In this document: positions 1 through 11,985 of the stretch, one piece after another
Layout: each line of letters opens with the position of its first letter
Position numbering within the stretch: the first letter of the stretch is position 1
Assembly: GCA_021464245.1 (NCBI GenBank)
Contig: JADCRB010000038.1
Location: 248,001 to 312,000, forward strand
DNA: 64,000 nt
Direction: 5' to 3'
Source of the DNA: Carallia brachiata
Lineage: Eukaryota > Streptophyta > Magnoliopsida > Malpighiales > Rhizophoraceae
Position numbers and translations under genes: made by a program
Notes under the pieces: generated by a model
Databases searched by the model: none
The model's input: the letters and a program-made list of their open reading frames with translations, nothing else
Told to the model about the DNA's origin: nothing

Positions 1-690
1 AAATATCCTAACTCATAATATATATAAGAAAAAAAAAAATGATAAGAGGCCCGATTCAAATTCTTTACCTCTCATTAAACATACCAACATAAAAATTACA
101 CAAGCTCATATTACTTAATTATTGTCATGGATTAAAAATTTGTTGGGTTTATTATCAATTGTACGTTATATAATTGTATAATATAAATTAACGTTTATTT
201 TTTTTGTCAACAAAAAACCCTATTATTCATTTTAAAAGAAATAAGTGAGATTAGATGAAATTTAAATTTTCACTTACTAATTGAGATGTACTCTTTCACT
301 GATTGAGCAAATGCTCAAATTAACATATATTTATTTGTGTATTGGACCGTAAATTATTTATTGAGCCTTAAATTTCAAATATTTGACTTTCAGCCACTTA
401 ACCTCACTTCCCGGAACCAGAAAAAACTAATCAGTTCCACGTGTCACATAGACGATGAGTTGGAAAGATACTAAATTTTCTGGTTTAATATTTATGAATA
501 TAATTTTTTTTCCGGTGGGTGGTGAAAAATCAAATGACATAAAAATGACAAAAATAAAAAAAAAGGCCGCCATTTCAAAAGCCCCTGCTTATATGTCGAA
601 GGGTTTATTTATTTTATATTATTTTATTTTATATTTTGCACAATAGGTTTATTTCTTTCGAAAATATTTTTTTAATTCTTTTTGTTTAAT
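1..690. other. AT-rich intergenic DNA, promoter side of first gene
   Basis: I see no gene here. The short open frame at 455-646 is low-complexity and has no recognisable domain. The 3' part probably holds the promoter of the coiled-coil gene that follows, because a G-box lies at 438 and a GA-rich leader begins near 700. Confidence 0.5.
438..445 (+). promoter_or_regulatory. G-box / ABRE-like element
   Basis: The sequence CACGTGTC combines a perfect G-box (CACGTG) with an ABRE-type core. It lies about 250 bp upstream of the GA-rich leader of the first gene, a usual place for bZIP or bHLH binding sites. Function is inferred from the motif only. Confidence 0.35.
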
Positions 691-699
691 TATTAGGCA

Positions 700-867
700 T
701 TTCTAGAGAGAGAGAGAGAGTTACATATTTAGAGAGAGAAAGGGTAACCCATAAGAGAAAAAAGAAAAAAACAAGGTTAATAACGGCGGTCTCGCCGATG
801 CCATAGAGACAAAGAAAAAAGAAGCACAGAGGCTCGAAAGCATAAACCCCAGCGTCTCTTGTTTGAG
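700..867 (+). other. Candidate non-coding first exon (5' UTR) of the coiled-coil gene
   Basis: A GA repeat at 705-740 and purine-rich sequence look like a plant 5' leader. A plausible donor (GAG/GTTCGT) lies at 867/868, followed by a CT tract and TATG-type microsatellite (about 874-925) that would be intronic. The acceptor before the start codon at 2015 cannot be placed with confidence. The open frames on either strand here are translations of these simple repeats. Confidence 0.3.
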
Positions 868-2014
868 GTTCGTGTCTCTCTCTCTCTCTCTATATATGTG
901 TATGTATATATGTATGTATGTATGTAGAATGTGTATATTATGTGTGTATGAATGGCGTATGTATATGTATGTGCATGAATGTTTTGGATTTTTGGGCTTC
1001 TCATTCAGTGTTATTGTAATATCTATTTTCTGCTTGCAAGTCGAATTCATCTTGGATTGTGTTTTTGTTTAGTTGTTATTATTTTCTTTTTCATATCTCC
1101 GTTGCGGGGTTTTTGTTTTGCGAGTGTGGATTCCGTTCCTTTGAAATTTTTGTTATAAGAAATGTAGCAGTGTTGAAGCTTGAATCAGCTTGTTGATTGT
1201 TTAAGATGGGTTTTGAATTTTATTTGTGATTGAGGTCTGGTTTGTGGGCTGCGATCACTGCTGATGTGGTGGGGTGGGAATGTGTGTATGGTCTGAAGAA
1301 TGTATGGCACTTAAATGGTCTGAAATTTTGAGACTAAATTTTAGTGTTTATTCAAACTACAGGCAGCCAGGAGAGGTTAACAAACTTTGGCATGACGTGT
1401 GGGAGATGGCTTTATCGAATATAGAAACTGGCTGGGCTTAGTGTCAAGATTTAGAGTTGAAGAGCCTTTGTTAATAAATGTTTAAGGAACAGAATGATGC
1501 CACCTTACCTGAGTATGTTTGCTACGAATATGATGTTAAGCAATGCGATTATGGTTCTGTTGGATGATCTACCAGTATATAACTCTGTTATCTCATGTGG
1601 GCCACACAGGATAGTACTGCTCATGTTGCCTATACTTGCAGTAAAACCATGAATGACTGAGTTTCCATTGCTGCTTGCTGCGCTGGACACTGAACCTGAG
1701 GAATGATTGAAGTATCTCAGACTTAGAGTTGGAATTTGTGTTGCTTGCTTTTAATTTTTGGTCCTTGCCGCTTAAGTGATTGAGTCATAGGAATAACATG
1801 CATATTCTGGCAATTTTATGTACATAGGTGGTTATGTGTGCACAATGTCCGAATGAACAACTTGAAATCTTTTGATTGTTTTTGCTTCCTGAATCTTGAT
1901 GCTCTTGTTCTAATGCTGTTATCTACATGGCAATGGGGCTTCAGTGCACTGTCGATGTAGCTCAAACTGGGAAGGTTGTGTGAGTTACCCTCCAGCATTT
2001 CATTTGTTTGTAAA

Positions 2015-4079
2015 ATGAAACCAAGAACTGATGCCATCCCCAGAGGTCAAAGGGCAAAAAGCTTTCGGGCTGAGGGACCAAATTGGATGCTTATTGCAGG
2101 TGGTGCCTTGTTAAGTACACTGTCAATTCGTCTTGGTTACAAGCTGAAGCAGACACTAGATTCAAAGCAACAGCCAAATTCTAGTGAATGTCAAATAGGT
2201 CTGGTTTTTTCTATAGCATCAACAAGTTGTCTTTGATTCGAAAATTGTTCTGATATAGGGGGTTTTCATAATTTATTTCAGGGAATGGGAAATCTTCTGA
2301 TAGAAGGAGGTCACCTGGTTGCCATATGTCGAGTATGTATTCATTTACTCAAGATGGTGAAGGTTGTTTCAACTGCATGCCAGGTTTGCTGATTCTTTCA
2401 TTTAAACTGCCAAGGTTGTCTGGAGTCTGAAGGTTTTTTCAATCATTACATTTTAAGTTTCTCAGTTATAATGTTGCTTTGCACAAGCATCAGCATTTAA
2501 ACTGCCTCCGAGGGAGGAGAGGATTTTCTGAAGAAGGTCATAGTGTATTATTAGGCAACGCATAGACAGAGACATAATTGGAAATGCTTTTTTCCTTGTC
2601 AATGGATCAATCCAGAGGCAGCCTTTTTTCTTTTTGTTTTTGGATTGCAGTACGAGATTTATATCATCTGTTTGAACATCTATCTTCTTCGTTTTCTTAT
2701 CTTCTTTATATGGGGGTGAACATTTTGCCTCTTGCCAGGACAAGTGCAGCTCTGCTTGCCACTGGAATTTGATATTTTTTACTCCTTCTTTTTGTGGGCT
2801 TGTGATTGCTAGTGTGCATGGTTTTCCTGATACTTATTGTAGGAAGGATGTAGAACATAGGAGTAGGACTAAGTCGCAAATGAAATTGTGGTGTCAAAAA
2901 AGATGTGAGTAGGATACATCTCACTAGAATATATATTTGCTTGTGTTGCCAAGCTCATACATTTTGTTGCAAGAAAACCTTCTAGGAGCAATGGTTAATT
3001 TGAAGCACAGAGCTTCATGCGATAATTTGACTTCAAAAAGTTTTGCTTGCTCTGCCTTGTTATTTTTTCGGTCTTCAAATTTTTACTTGTTTCCTTTAGT
3101 GGAGGCCTGGCCGGTAGCAATGACATTGCGCTATTGTTGTATCCCCTAAATTTTTAAGTTGTATGAGTGGAGACCTGATTCAGAGGGTAGCAGTTATGGC
3201 CATTGATTCTCTATTGTTGGATGCATACTTTTAATTTATTGCTTAACCTATGACAAACTACGGACTGAATGACAATGTTTGTCCGTGTTGTGAGTTTTTC
3301 CACCTTTCTTTTCTTGATTTGCAAGTTTAATTTGAAGTAGGCAATGAAAATATGCCAGAATTGAAGTTCCCATCCAGCGACAATATGTTGTCTGAACCTG
3401 AGGTTACGCTTCCTTTGGTGATGGTACCTGCCTCAGAGTTCACAAAGGAGAATGGTGTCCATTGGGTGTCATCTCCTGATCACCTTGAGTTGCCTCCAAA
3501 GCCATTGCACCATTCCAACTGTTCTGACTCACCGTGTGTCTCAGAATCTGGCTCTGACATCTTCACCAAGCGGGAAGTTATTCAGAAGTTAAGGCAGCAA
3601 TTGAAAAGAAGAGATGACATGATAATGGAGATGCAGGATCAGATTACTGGGCTGCAGAATTCGGTTAGTGCTCAACTGGTAGTGAATACAAATTTGCAGT
3701 CACAGCTTGATGCAGCAAACAGGGATTTGTTTGATTCCGAGACAGAAATCCAGAGCTGAGGAAGGCAATTGCTGATCATTGTGTGAAACACGTGGGCACC
3801 GATGACAAGCCATCAACGATTATGAGATGGCCATCCGAGGGAAGAAATGGCCATGTCAATGGGTATGCTGATGGGGAAGAGAATTTTGAGTCACCAGAAA
3901 AGGAAAGAGGAAATGTGGACAGGATTGAGATGCTGAAGAGGGAAGTGGGAGAGTTGAAGGAATTGCTGGAAGGCAAAGAGTTCTTATTGCAGAGCTACAA
4001 GGAGCAGAAGGCAGAGCTTTCATTGAAGATCAAGGAGTTGCAGCAGAGATTAGATTCTCAGCTTCCTAATATTTTGTAG
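2015..4079 (+). CDS. Coiled-coil protein with N-terminal membrane segment; one frameshift
   Basis: I join three exons: 2015-2198, 2282-2383 and 3341-4079. Each has GT-AG borders and the phases fit (phase 1 at both introns). The product would be about 341 aa. Residues about 23-41 (WMLIAGGALLSTLSIRLGY) form one hydrophobic segment after a basic N-terminus. A serine-rich middle follows, then two heptad-rich helices (from about 3565 and from about 3915) typical of coiled coils. The start at 2015 is chosen because it begins the conserved-looking basic stretch MKPRTDAIPRGQ. At 3751-3757 the frame changes: CAGAGCTGAGG reads as a stop, but one added base gives an uninterrupted helix that continues to the stop at 4077-4079. 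The family resembles plant proteins labelled ELKS/Rab6-interacting/CAST-like, from memory and at low confidence. Function unknown. Confidence 0.65.
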
Positions 4080-6835
4080 TCAGTGTTAGATTATGTGCAT
4101 TCTTGCTTGTTTTCTTTTCTTGGATTTTAGTTTTAAGGTTTCAGGGAGGTTTCTCTTTCTCTTAGTCTTTAAAACCTCAGCTGTAGTTCAAAATGTTCGA
4201 TGCGTTTTTTCCTGTGTGCTTGTCCAGAGTTTGCAAGGTGTGGGTCAGAGAGAAAGGAAGGGGAAAAAAAGCCTTGTAACCAACAATCTCTTGCTTCACA
4301 TCTGCTCATGATATAGTAATCTGAAAAATTTCCTACAATGTTATGATATCCGATGTCTGCTTGAGCTAAACCTCAAGCATGCAAGACGAGCAATCCCTGT
4401 TGCTTGTATAATGCATCGCAATCGTCTTCCTCTATTTCAGCAGAACAACTCAAGTGTTGTGTAGAGAACGCAGTGACATAAATCGTTAGACTATTAAATC
4501 GTGAAAAATATATTAAATAGAAAAAATTAAAAAAATAGATAAACTGTTAGTCGTTAAATTAAATACATACTTTTTATTTATCTGATTAAGCATATTCACA
4601 ATTAAGCATATTTACGTAATCTTTCTTGTAAACAACCTTGTCTGCTTCATCGGCACACACTGCGATCTAACCCATGAGAGCTGAAACTGTCACGAATGGC
4701 CGTTGAAAAGTTCTGTGTATCTCATTATCCTAACTTGCTCTGCTGCTCTGACGCTGCATTTGGCCACGTCCATGCCGATCGGGCATGGTGATGTCAAATG
4801 CTTTGAACTTGTAAAAGGTCATTTCCAAATGTTTGTCTTCTTTCCATTTGTATTGAAATTTCCAAGGCTGTTGTCTGTATTCTCGTTTTGAACGTGGCTT
4901 TACTGCCTTTACACATATGAATTGGCGCCTACTTATGCTCGGAAAATTACGTCACATCCCCCATCTCAGCGTGTTCTATTTGATAACATGTAGCTCTCCC
5001 ATATTCAGTAATTTTATTTTTTAAATAAAATAGTGAAATTTAATCATGTCAAAATGATACCGAACAATTATTATTGTTTATTTTTTTTTATGTCAAAAGA
5101 CATTACTTGTGAAGGAACTAGAATTACATTTCTTTTACATTTTTATTCAAGAGTTTTTATTTATTTGTTTTAAGAGAGAAATTATTTTTCTTAAGAACAC
5201 ACGTAGGATTGATCCCCACATGCTATCATTTGAAAAGCTACAAAAATTTTGACGTATAAGCGCCATCACAGATTAACATACTTGTTAACCATTCAATAGA
5301 AAAATGAGCATTCAATATAGTAGTTTAGTAGTTATTCGACGTATCTCTCCTACTACAGCTCAGGTTTGAGTCTTAACTTAAAAAATTCATTTGCCCCAAT
5401 TATTTGAAATTTAGGAAAGCATGATTAATTCAAAATTTGTTAATACTGTAGCTGAATATGGAGAAGGTTCGTTAGAGTTTAACAATGTTCAAATAGTGAG
5501 TATGTCTTTGAGAGTAGTTAAACAAAATTCAAACAAACATGAATAATTTAATCTCGACTTATAGATCCGATAACTGATGTGTCTGTGATGAGTATTTTTT
5601 TGATAGAAAAAATAAAAACGTTGAAAAATATCCTAATGTCATTATATTGGTTTGCGGAGACAAAGTTGGTCTGCCATTTCTTTCTTTTGGGACCATTCAA
5701 ATTGTCATTAAGGCCACTAAATGTGTAAATTTATAAATGTTGAAAATAGTAAAAAAAATTATACATAAATTTCTTATACATTTAAGGATGTTTTTGTTAA
5801 CTTTTGAAGGGGTATATTTGTGTTTTATTTTAAAAAGTAGAAAATAAGTGTTTGACAATTTTTTAGTATTGTTGATTGATTTTACTTATTTTTTTATTTG
5901 ACTTTCTAACAGCAGCTGATTGAAAGTAGTTTCAGACTACTTTTTACTGTTTTTTGGATTATTTTTCACTTTTTAATATTAATAATAATTTATATGAGCT
6001 AAATTACTATTAAAGAATATTTATATAATTTTACTATTATTTTTTTTAATTGACACATGAATTAAATATGTTAATTTATTTTATTAGTATTTATATAACT
6101 TCAATAATTTTTTTTTCAAGTATTCTTAAATAATTTTTTTTCACTTCAATTTTTTAATATTGACATTTATAAAAAAATCTTAAATATAATAATTTTTATT
6201 ATTTAATAAAAATTAATATTTTTTTATAAGTTAAAAATTAAGTAAAATAATTCTCAATATTATTTATAAAAATTATTCTAAAATATAAAAATAATATCTA
6301 CACAAATTATATGTTTAAATTAGATATTTCATTATTTAACAGTAACAATAAGTATAAAATTAACTAAATACTTTCATTAATTTTATCAACAATCAGTAAT
6401 AGTAAGTAAAAATTAACAATCAATAATTAGCAACAGTAATCAATAACAGTAATCAGTAACAGTAATATTCAACAGTTAATCCAAACAGACTCTAACTCTC
6501 TTTAACCAAATGAACATTTTTATTCCATCGGGACACCCTGTTAACACGGTTTAATTTTATGTTCGAATTTTAATAACTTCATACCTATTTTTTAACCTTT
6601 CGACTTTCTTTATAACTAAAAAAAAAAAGAAACATTTTCTGAGTGATTCAACGTACATGAGTTAGATTTATTTTTGGGTCTATTCCAATTTCCATGGGAC
6701 CTAATTGTGTGATATCCCATAATTTAGGGCTGAATTGAAAATTTCAATTTTCTCATGATTTTCCCACATGGAGTTGTATTGACAAATGGAGGAAGAGCCA
6801 AGAAGTACCCAATTCCACGCCCCCTCTAGAGACAG
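4080..6835. other. 3' UTR then AT-rich intergenic DNA without a gene
   Basis: The first 200-250 bases are probably the 3' UTR of the coiled-coil gene. Beyond about 4320 I find no frame with a domain. The ORF at 4703-4891 has a hydrophobic start but no support. The stretch 5700-6490 is very AT-rich and looks repeat-derived. Confidence 0.5.
5850..6490. repeat. AT-rich degenerate MITE-like sequence
   Basis: The right part is a run of AACAGTAATCA-type words (about 6385-6480), and the left part has related inverted words (TTGTTGATTGATTTTACTT, about 5870). A similar AACAGTAATTAATAAC-rich run recurs at about 20265-20400. This suggests two old copies of one non-autonomous element, but I could not fix termini or a target duplication. 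Confidence 0.3.
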
Positions 6836-7034
6836 GCAAACAGACAAAACATTATCAAAATCTGAAGTTTAGAGAGAAATATAGAGAGAGAAAGAGTGTG
6901 TGTGTGTGTGAAACCAGAGAGGAAAAATTAAAAAAAAAAAAAAACAGAAAAAGCAAGAAAAAGTAAAGACAAAAGTGAGGAATTTGGTGAATGAAAAATA
7001 AATTTAATTTTTAAGGAGAAAAAGAACAAATTTA
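6836..7034 (+). promoter_or_regulatory. 5' leader of the BRIP-like gene
   Basis: A purine-rich leader with GAGA words and a (TG)n run at about 6897-6910 precedes the ATG at 7035, whose context is TTTAATGGAT. No clear TATA box; the start of transcription is not determined. Confidence 0.3.
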
Positions 7035-7091
7035 ATGGATCAGCAGCAATTGCTCTTACAACAACAACAACAACAACAACAACAACAGCAA

Positions 7092-7123
<32 letters not shown>

Positions 7124-7414
7124 ACAACAACAACAACAGCAATTACTTTTACTGCAACATCTGCAGAAACAAGCCCAACAGCACAAGCGGCGGCTGCGGC
7201 GGCGGCCGCGATTTCTCGGTTCCCGTCGAACATCGATGCTCATTTGCGAGCTCCGGGCATCCACCGTCCAATCAGTCTCCAGCAGCAGCAGCAGCAGCCG
7301 CAGCAGAGCCCTAATCCGAATCCGAACCCTAACCCTAACCCTAATTCGAATTTGCAGCAGCAGCCACAGCAAGGGCCAAATTTAGGGCAGAATGTGCAGC
7401 AGCAACAGCAGCAT

Positions 7415-7449
<35 letters not shown>

Positions 7450-10400
7450 TAAGGGGATTCGGCCGCCGGTTAACCAGGTGGAGCTGCAGATGGCTTATCA
7501 GGATGCGTGGCGGGTCTGCCACCCGGATTTCAAGCGGCCATTTTCTTCACTTGAGGATGCCTGCGAAAGGTTCGTTCTTTTCAGTTTTTTGTTCTTTTTT
7601 TTTTTTTTTTTTTTGTTTCATTTATGCAATTTAGAATTTTCAATAAATTGTGGGATTTGCGAGACTTAATTTTATCTGGAATTTCCCTTACTTCTTGGGC
7701 TTCGTCATAGATGCTGATATTATTTAAAGAAATGAATGTGCTGTTTTTTTGTTTGTCTTTTCGATCCTATGATGGATCAAATTGTGTGGAATGTACATGG
7801 ATGATCAGATTGTGCGGATATTATGTGCATAAAGACAGAATTTCAGGGCATCTCTGACACTTGGCACTGTGGTGAATATGCAAAATTCCTCTGTTTTGCC
7901 TATTTTCGAATTGAGTACTTTTGTCAGAGGAGGGATTCTTTAAAATGTTCTATTTCAAATTCTTTATCATAGTGCTCCCAACAGTTAGAAGAATGAATTG
8001 TACAAGCTACGTGGGGTTTTGTGCTTGAGTTTATATGATGCAATTTGGTGGAAGCCTTTGTCTTTAGCTTAATCTTCGTCAAAGGGCTTGTCTTTGACCT
8101 GTTTTTATATAATTTTCTCGCCTGTTATGAGGACTTCTTTAGAGTTGGGTGTTCATTCTGTTTGGTGGAACCATTCTATTATGAAGATGATGGTTATCTT
8201 TTCTGTCATCACCAAGTTCAACACTTTATTTTACTTCGACTGCTGTGATTTACAAGTGCTGTAACTGTGAATCCCATAAAATTTGCTATAAATGATTTAG
8301 TCTTGTTACCGGTATGAGAGGAAGAGTTAGAATTGTTTTTGTCTCAGGTGAATTATATGTTTGCGTAGCATGCTTGTGTGCCCGTGGTAAAATATACAAA
8401 GATTTGTTATTTGTTGGTAAAAACTTATGTAAGGCCTCAAAAAATTCATGCAATTGATTTGTTGAAGATGTTCTGTATGCTATGGAGGCGCAAATTGTTT
8501 TAAACCTATTGTGCGAGCATTTTTAAAGTCATTTTTGTATGATTCTGAAGAGATGTCCGATGAAGCTTTCACTTTGGAACAGTGAGAAGATACATGAATG
8601 CTGTACATGATAATTTGATTTCTTCACCTTGTACGCCACTTTATTTTGTTACTTCGGTTGATAGATTTTTTCTTTTCTTTCTTTTCATTTGGGTTTCTAA
8701 TGTTTACTCCAGGTCACATAGGTACTCATTGTAAGTGTTTTGTATGTGGGCATGTTATTTCAAACAAGTGACTATGCAGGTCCATTCCCCTGATTTCTCT
8801 TGACAGTAGTGTTCATGCTTATCTTGTAGAATATTTTAGAAACTCCTTTTGTTTTGCAATGTTTAGTTACATGTCATTTGTGTTTTATTTTTCCTTTTGA
8901 CAGTAAAAGTACTTCTGTGCCTCACATTTTTATTTATATATGCTGCACACTGTCCAGTCTGCTTTGGTAAGGTGGTTGTCAGAAGTGTATTGGTATGAAT
9001 ATTTGGAATTGAAACCCATTAGAAAAATTATCGCTCAAATACTAAAAAAAAAAAAAAAAAGTTAATATAGCCTGCAAGCTGAAAGCCAAGAACATTGTCC
9101 CCATGTTTCACAATTAATCCCAACAATGGAAATGAGGCTTACTGTGCATGAAAATTCAATTTTATCGTAAATTTTGAGTGTGATGTCATGTGTTGTTCTT
9201 CTGTTATTTAAACATACCTCCTATGAATATAGCTTTTTATTCTGTAGGTCTCCTTCTTCATGCAAGCGCATGCGGAGAAATTTAAGACCTGAGTAGAGAA
9301 AAGAAAATATCAATAATCTTTGAACTTTCAAATTGAACTCCAAACTTGCAACATCCATTTCCATGTGCCTGTTTGCATGCTGGGTATCCTCCCCCCCTCC
9401 CCCCCACCCCCTCCCCAAGAAAAAAAAGTTTTAGAAGGGTATCCTTCATTCTCTGGTTTAATGTTTAAGTTGCATTGCAGGAATTTTATTCCTTTTTTTT
9501 TTTTATTTGTGATTGCTTGGACGTTACACTTCAGAATTGTAATTTAACAATTTGATAATTGGTGAGGTCTTAACCTGTGACTCCTAATTTATATTTACAG
9601 TACAATGTGGTCTGCATGAGTGAAAACTTTTGATAATAACCAGATCACGGTTATGGGGCATGTTTCTGTTGCAAATAATGCTGCATATGCAGTTGCAGTG
9701 TCCGTAGGCATATAAGGGTGAGGTTTACCCAACCACGTCTGTCCTGAACTGGTTGGCTTAACTGCATTAAACCTTTTTCAACATTCTCTTCCGTTTGAAC
9801 AGTCTATCTGCTATCATGTAATCTGTTTTAAATTTCTTTAGAACTTCAATATGTGCTTATTTGATGTGGTTCTATTTGGTGGCACATTTTAAATGACAAA
9901 TCACTCTTGGAATTTTGGTAGTCTGTGCTTAAAATTTTTAATCTTGTACTGAGCATTACGTGCATCATGTCGTACTTATAACCATTGCCGACCTTATAGA
10001 TTAATTTAGGATGTTTTTTTTCTTTTGCTGAAGAGGAATAACAGCTACGGGGACTGTGGGGTATTAGTGCTGTGTCTCATTTAAAGCTGTTAGCATTTTC
10101 CTTTGCTAAAAAAACAACTGTTATCTTATGTTATTTTTGGTAGTATAGTTGAGTAGTTGTGGTTGCCTGATTAAAATTTCTAACGGCATTTAAGAAGCCT
10201 CGTCCAGTTCTATGTCTTTCTCATTTGCACTTTGCGTACCACTATCTATGCAGGTTACTACCTTATCATGTGGTAGCAGATTATGAAGCAGAAGAGGATG
10301 ATAGGATACTTGATTCTGACACAACAGGCCAGATGCCATCCCGCTCCCAACAGTGGGATTTTAACATCGCAGCCAAAGTTGCAGAATTCACTGGAACATT

Positions 10401-10890
10401 TGAGAAACAGGCCTTAGCCTTCAACATAATAACCCGCAAAAGAGCCTTGGGGGAATTCCGATCTGAGGAGAGATTGATGATTGAACAGGCTCTACTTCAA
10501 GAGGAGAAAAGAATGCTGTTGGATTTGAAGACAGAAATGGATGCCAGGGAGAAAGCTGGTCGGGAGGCTCAGTTAAGGATGGCAGCTATGGTTCAGGCAG
10601 AGCAAGCTCGGGCAGAGTCACATGCTCACGCTGAAATGATGGCTCGGGCCCCAATAAGGGCAAGTGCATTCGGTTCACACAGCAACAATGTTCCGGTTGG
10701 CCATGACATGGGAGAGCAGGAGCACGCTGTAAACCCGGATGAGATGATGAACGGTTGGGGAAGTAATGCACAGAGAGACGAAAAGGAGCCTTCTGAAGAT
10801 TTCTTGAATGATGATGAGACTGAAAATGGAGATACGGCTGCGCAGGATGGTTGGCGAGAAGTTGGGGAGTTTGATCTGAACACCAGATGA
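7035..10890 (+). CDS. GLTSCR-domain protein, BRIP-type SWI/SNF subunit; apparent frameshift in exon 1
   Basis: Exon 1 is 7035-7569 and exon 2 is 10254-10890. The splice restores DACER-LLPYHV across a 2.7-kb intron. The product, about 390 aa, has two polyglutamine tracts. Between them a conserved-looking segment ISRFPSNIDAHLRAPG follows an alanine run. The GLTSCR domain spans the splice (VELQMAYQDAWRVCHPDF to YHVVADYEAEED). Then comes a charged helical region rich in E, K and R (about 10440-10640) and an acidic tail ending EFDLNTR. In Arabidopsis such proteins, BRIP1 and BRIP2, are subunits of BRM-containing SWI/SNF chromatin-remodelling complexes in the nucleus; that role is family knowledge. 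The ATG frame and the conserved frame differ. They must be joined by a one-base change near 7181, where the ATG frame becomes arginine-rich and stops at 7385. The downstream frame has no ATG of its own before 7244. A sequence error or a real lesion is possible. Confidence 0.8.
7059..7146 (+). repeat. CAA/CAG tract encoding polyglutamine 1
   Basis: Mixed CAA and CAG codons give about 28 consecutive glutamines just after the start codon. Such tracts vary in length and are prone to slippage and assembly error. Confidence 0.9.
7395..7446 (+). repeat. CAG-rich tract encoding polyglutamine 2
   Basis: A second run of CAG/CAA codons, broken by one histidine, lies just before the GLTSCR domain. The opposite-strand frames across both tracts are only shadows of the repeats. 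Confidence 0.85.
7570..10253 (+). other. Large intron of the BRIP-like gene
   Basis: The donor is AAAG/GTTCGT and the acceptor CTATGCAG/G. This 2.68-kb stretch is T-rich, with no frame showing a domain. It contains a T run after the donor, a poly(A) run at about 9043-9060 and a C-rich tract at 9388-9416. I see no inserted gene. Confidence 0.75.
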
Positions 10891-11350
10891 GTTATTGGTT
10901 TTGCTTAGAAAGAATTTAGATGGTGGATCATAGATTTATCTTCATATATGGGTGTCACTAAAATAGGCAGTCTTAATAAATGTTAGCTGTACAATGGATT
11001 GTTGTATCTCTGGAGCAGGACAATGTTCTGCAGCCTTATTTTGCAAACTTGCGCAAAGCACGCATTGATGCTGAAATCTTGACTTGATTTTATTGTAGGC
11101 GGAAGTGTGGAAGCATGCATCCTTGCTGAAAAGTCAACTTGAACTTATTGTAGGTTTAACTGTAGTTTTTCTGACTCATGTTGAGGTTTTCTTGGTATCG
11201 TGCTCGAGAGTTTTGAGAATTTGCCGGAAGAGCAAGGAAGATGCTTGTCAATATTTTGTATTCGCCAACTTTTCTTTCTGGCTATTACAAGGCCTATACA
11301 ATAAGAATATTTTTCTCCATTTCAATAAATCTCAAGCTTTGTTTTAGGAT
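10891..11350 (+). terminator. 3' UTR / polyadenylation region of the BRIP-like gene
   Basis: Candidate AATAAA signals lie at about 10976 (TTAATAAATG) and about 11324 (TCAATAAATC). Short frames in this stretch have no coding character. Confidence 0.35.
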
Positions 11351-11807
11351 AAAACTTAGACTTTATAGTTAGAGATCAAAGATTTTAATTACTGGATACT
11401 TTGAAGATAGAGATTGAAGTTTTTAACCGTAGGTGTGCCTCGGACGTATTTCCTGCTTGATTTCAATTGCATTTGATTGCTGTTACGAACAAGCTTTAAG
11501 TGAAAAGGCTGAGGAAAGCGCATTGTCAGGGTCCTTCCAACTGTTGTTTATTGAGGGAACAAAAAAAAAAAAGGAATTGAGAGGCACATTAAGGTGGTCT
11601 GGTCTCGGTAATCTTTCGTTTTAAAAAATAAGTCGGCTGTAAGCTCTTGTCAATCAATGGCCGATACCCCTCAGGATCTTAACGATACAAATATTTGGTT
11701 CACTCTGGTGGGTTACCAAAACATGAGAATCTTTCTCTAGGAAATGTGGGATGTCCGTAGTTTTTTTTTGTCTGCATAGTTTAGAAGACACTAATTGTAG
11801 TAGTGAA

Positions 11808-11985
11808 TGATCGTGGGCTTTAACTTGGTTGTCAGTCTTTATGTCTAAGGAAGTAGTAGGGGTTTGATAAGCTCAGTTGGTCGTCGGTCTTTATATCTAA
11901 GGAAGTGGTAGAGGTTAGATCTCTGTCGTTTGCAACTTCCTTTTTCCTCTTTGTATGGGTAATAGCCTTAAAAAAAAAAAAGAAA
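11808..11985 (+). mobile_element. SINE-like retroposon with poly(A) tail
   Basis: An 11-bp direct repeat GTAGTAGTGAA flanks the element at 11797-11807 and 11986-11996. Just inside the right repeat is an A-rich tail (about 11970-11985). The body contains AAGCTCAGTTGGT, close to a pol III A box, and GAGGTTAGATCTC, a decayed B box. An internal unit of about 40 bp (GTCTTTATRTCTAAGGAAG) is present twice, so the head seems partly duplicated. These are hallmarks of tRNA-derived SINEs; the family is not identified. Confidence 0.65.

Noticed and set aside
721..1072. Frames on both strands over the GA/CT and TATG repeats
   Set aside because: Their sequence is dictated by the simple repeats (ERERE, TYIYIH), with no domain; the region fits a 5' leader and intron.
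4703..4891. Short frame with a signal-peptide-like start (MKSSVYLIILTCSAALTL)
   Set aside because: The frame opens at a non-ATG codon, ends in random hydrophobic sequence, and has no conserved mature part.
6928..7233. Minus-strand frame rich in Ala and Val, and a poly-Cys frame at 7040-7372
   Set aside because: Both are translations of the opposite strand of the CAG/CAA and GCG repeats of the BRIP-like gene.
7315..7350. AACCCTAACCCTAACCCTAA run, telomere-like
   Set aside because: It is only three to four units and lies in frame inside the BRIP-like exon, where it encodes alternating Asn-Pro. It is coding repeat, not an interstitial telomere.
9388..9416. C-rich tract in the BRIP intron and G-rich tract at 23833-23857 as possible quadruplexes
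   Set aside because: They could form quadruplex or i-motif structures, but single homopolymer tracts in non-coding DNA are common and nothing else supports a function.
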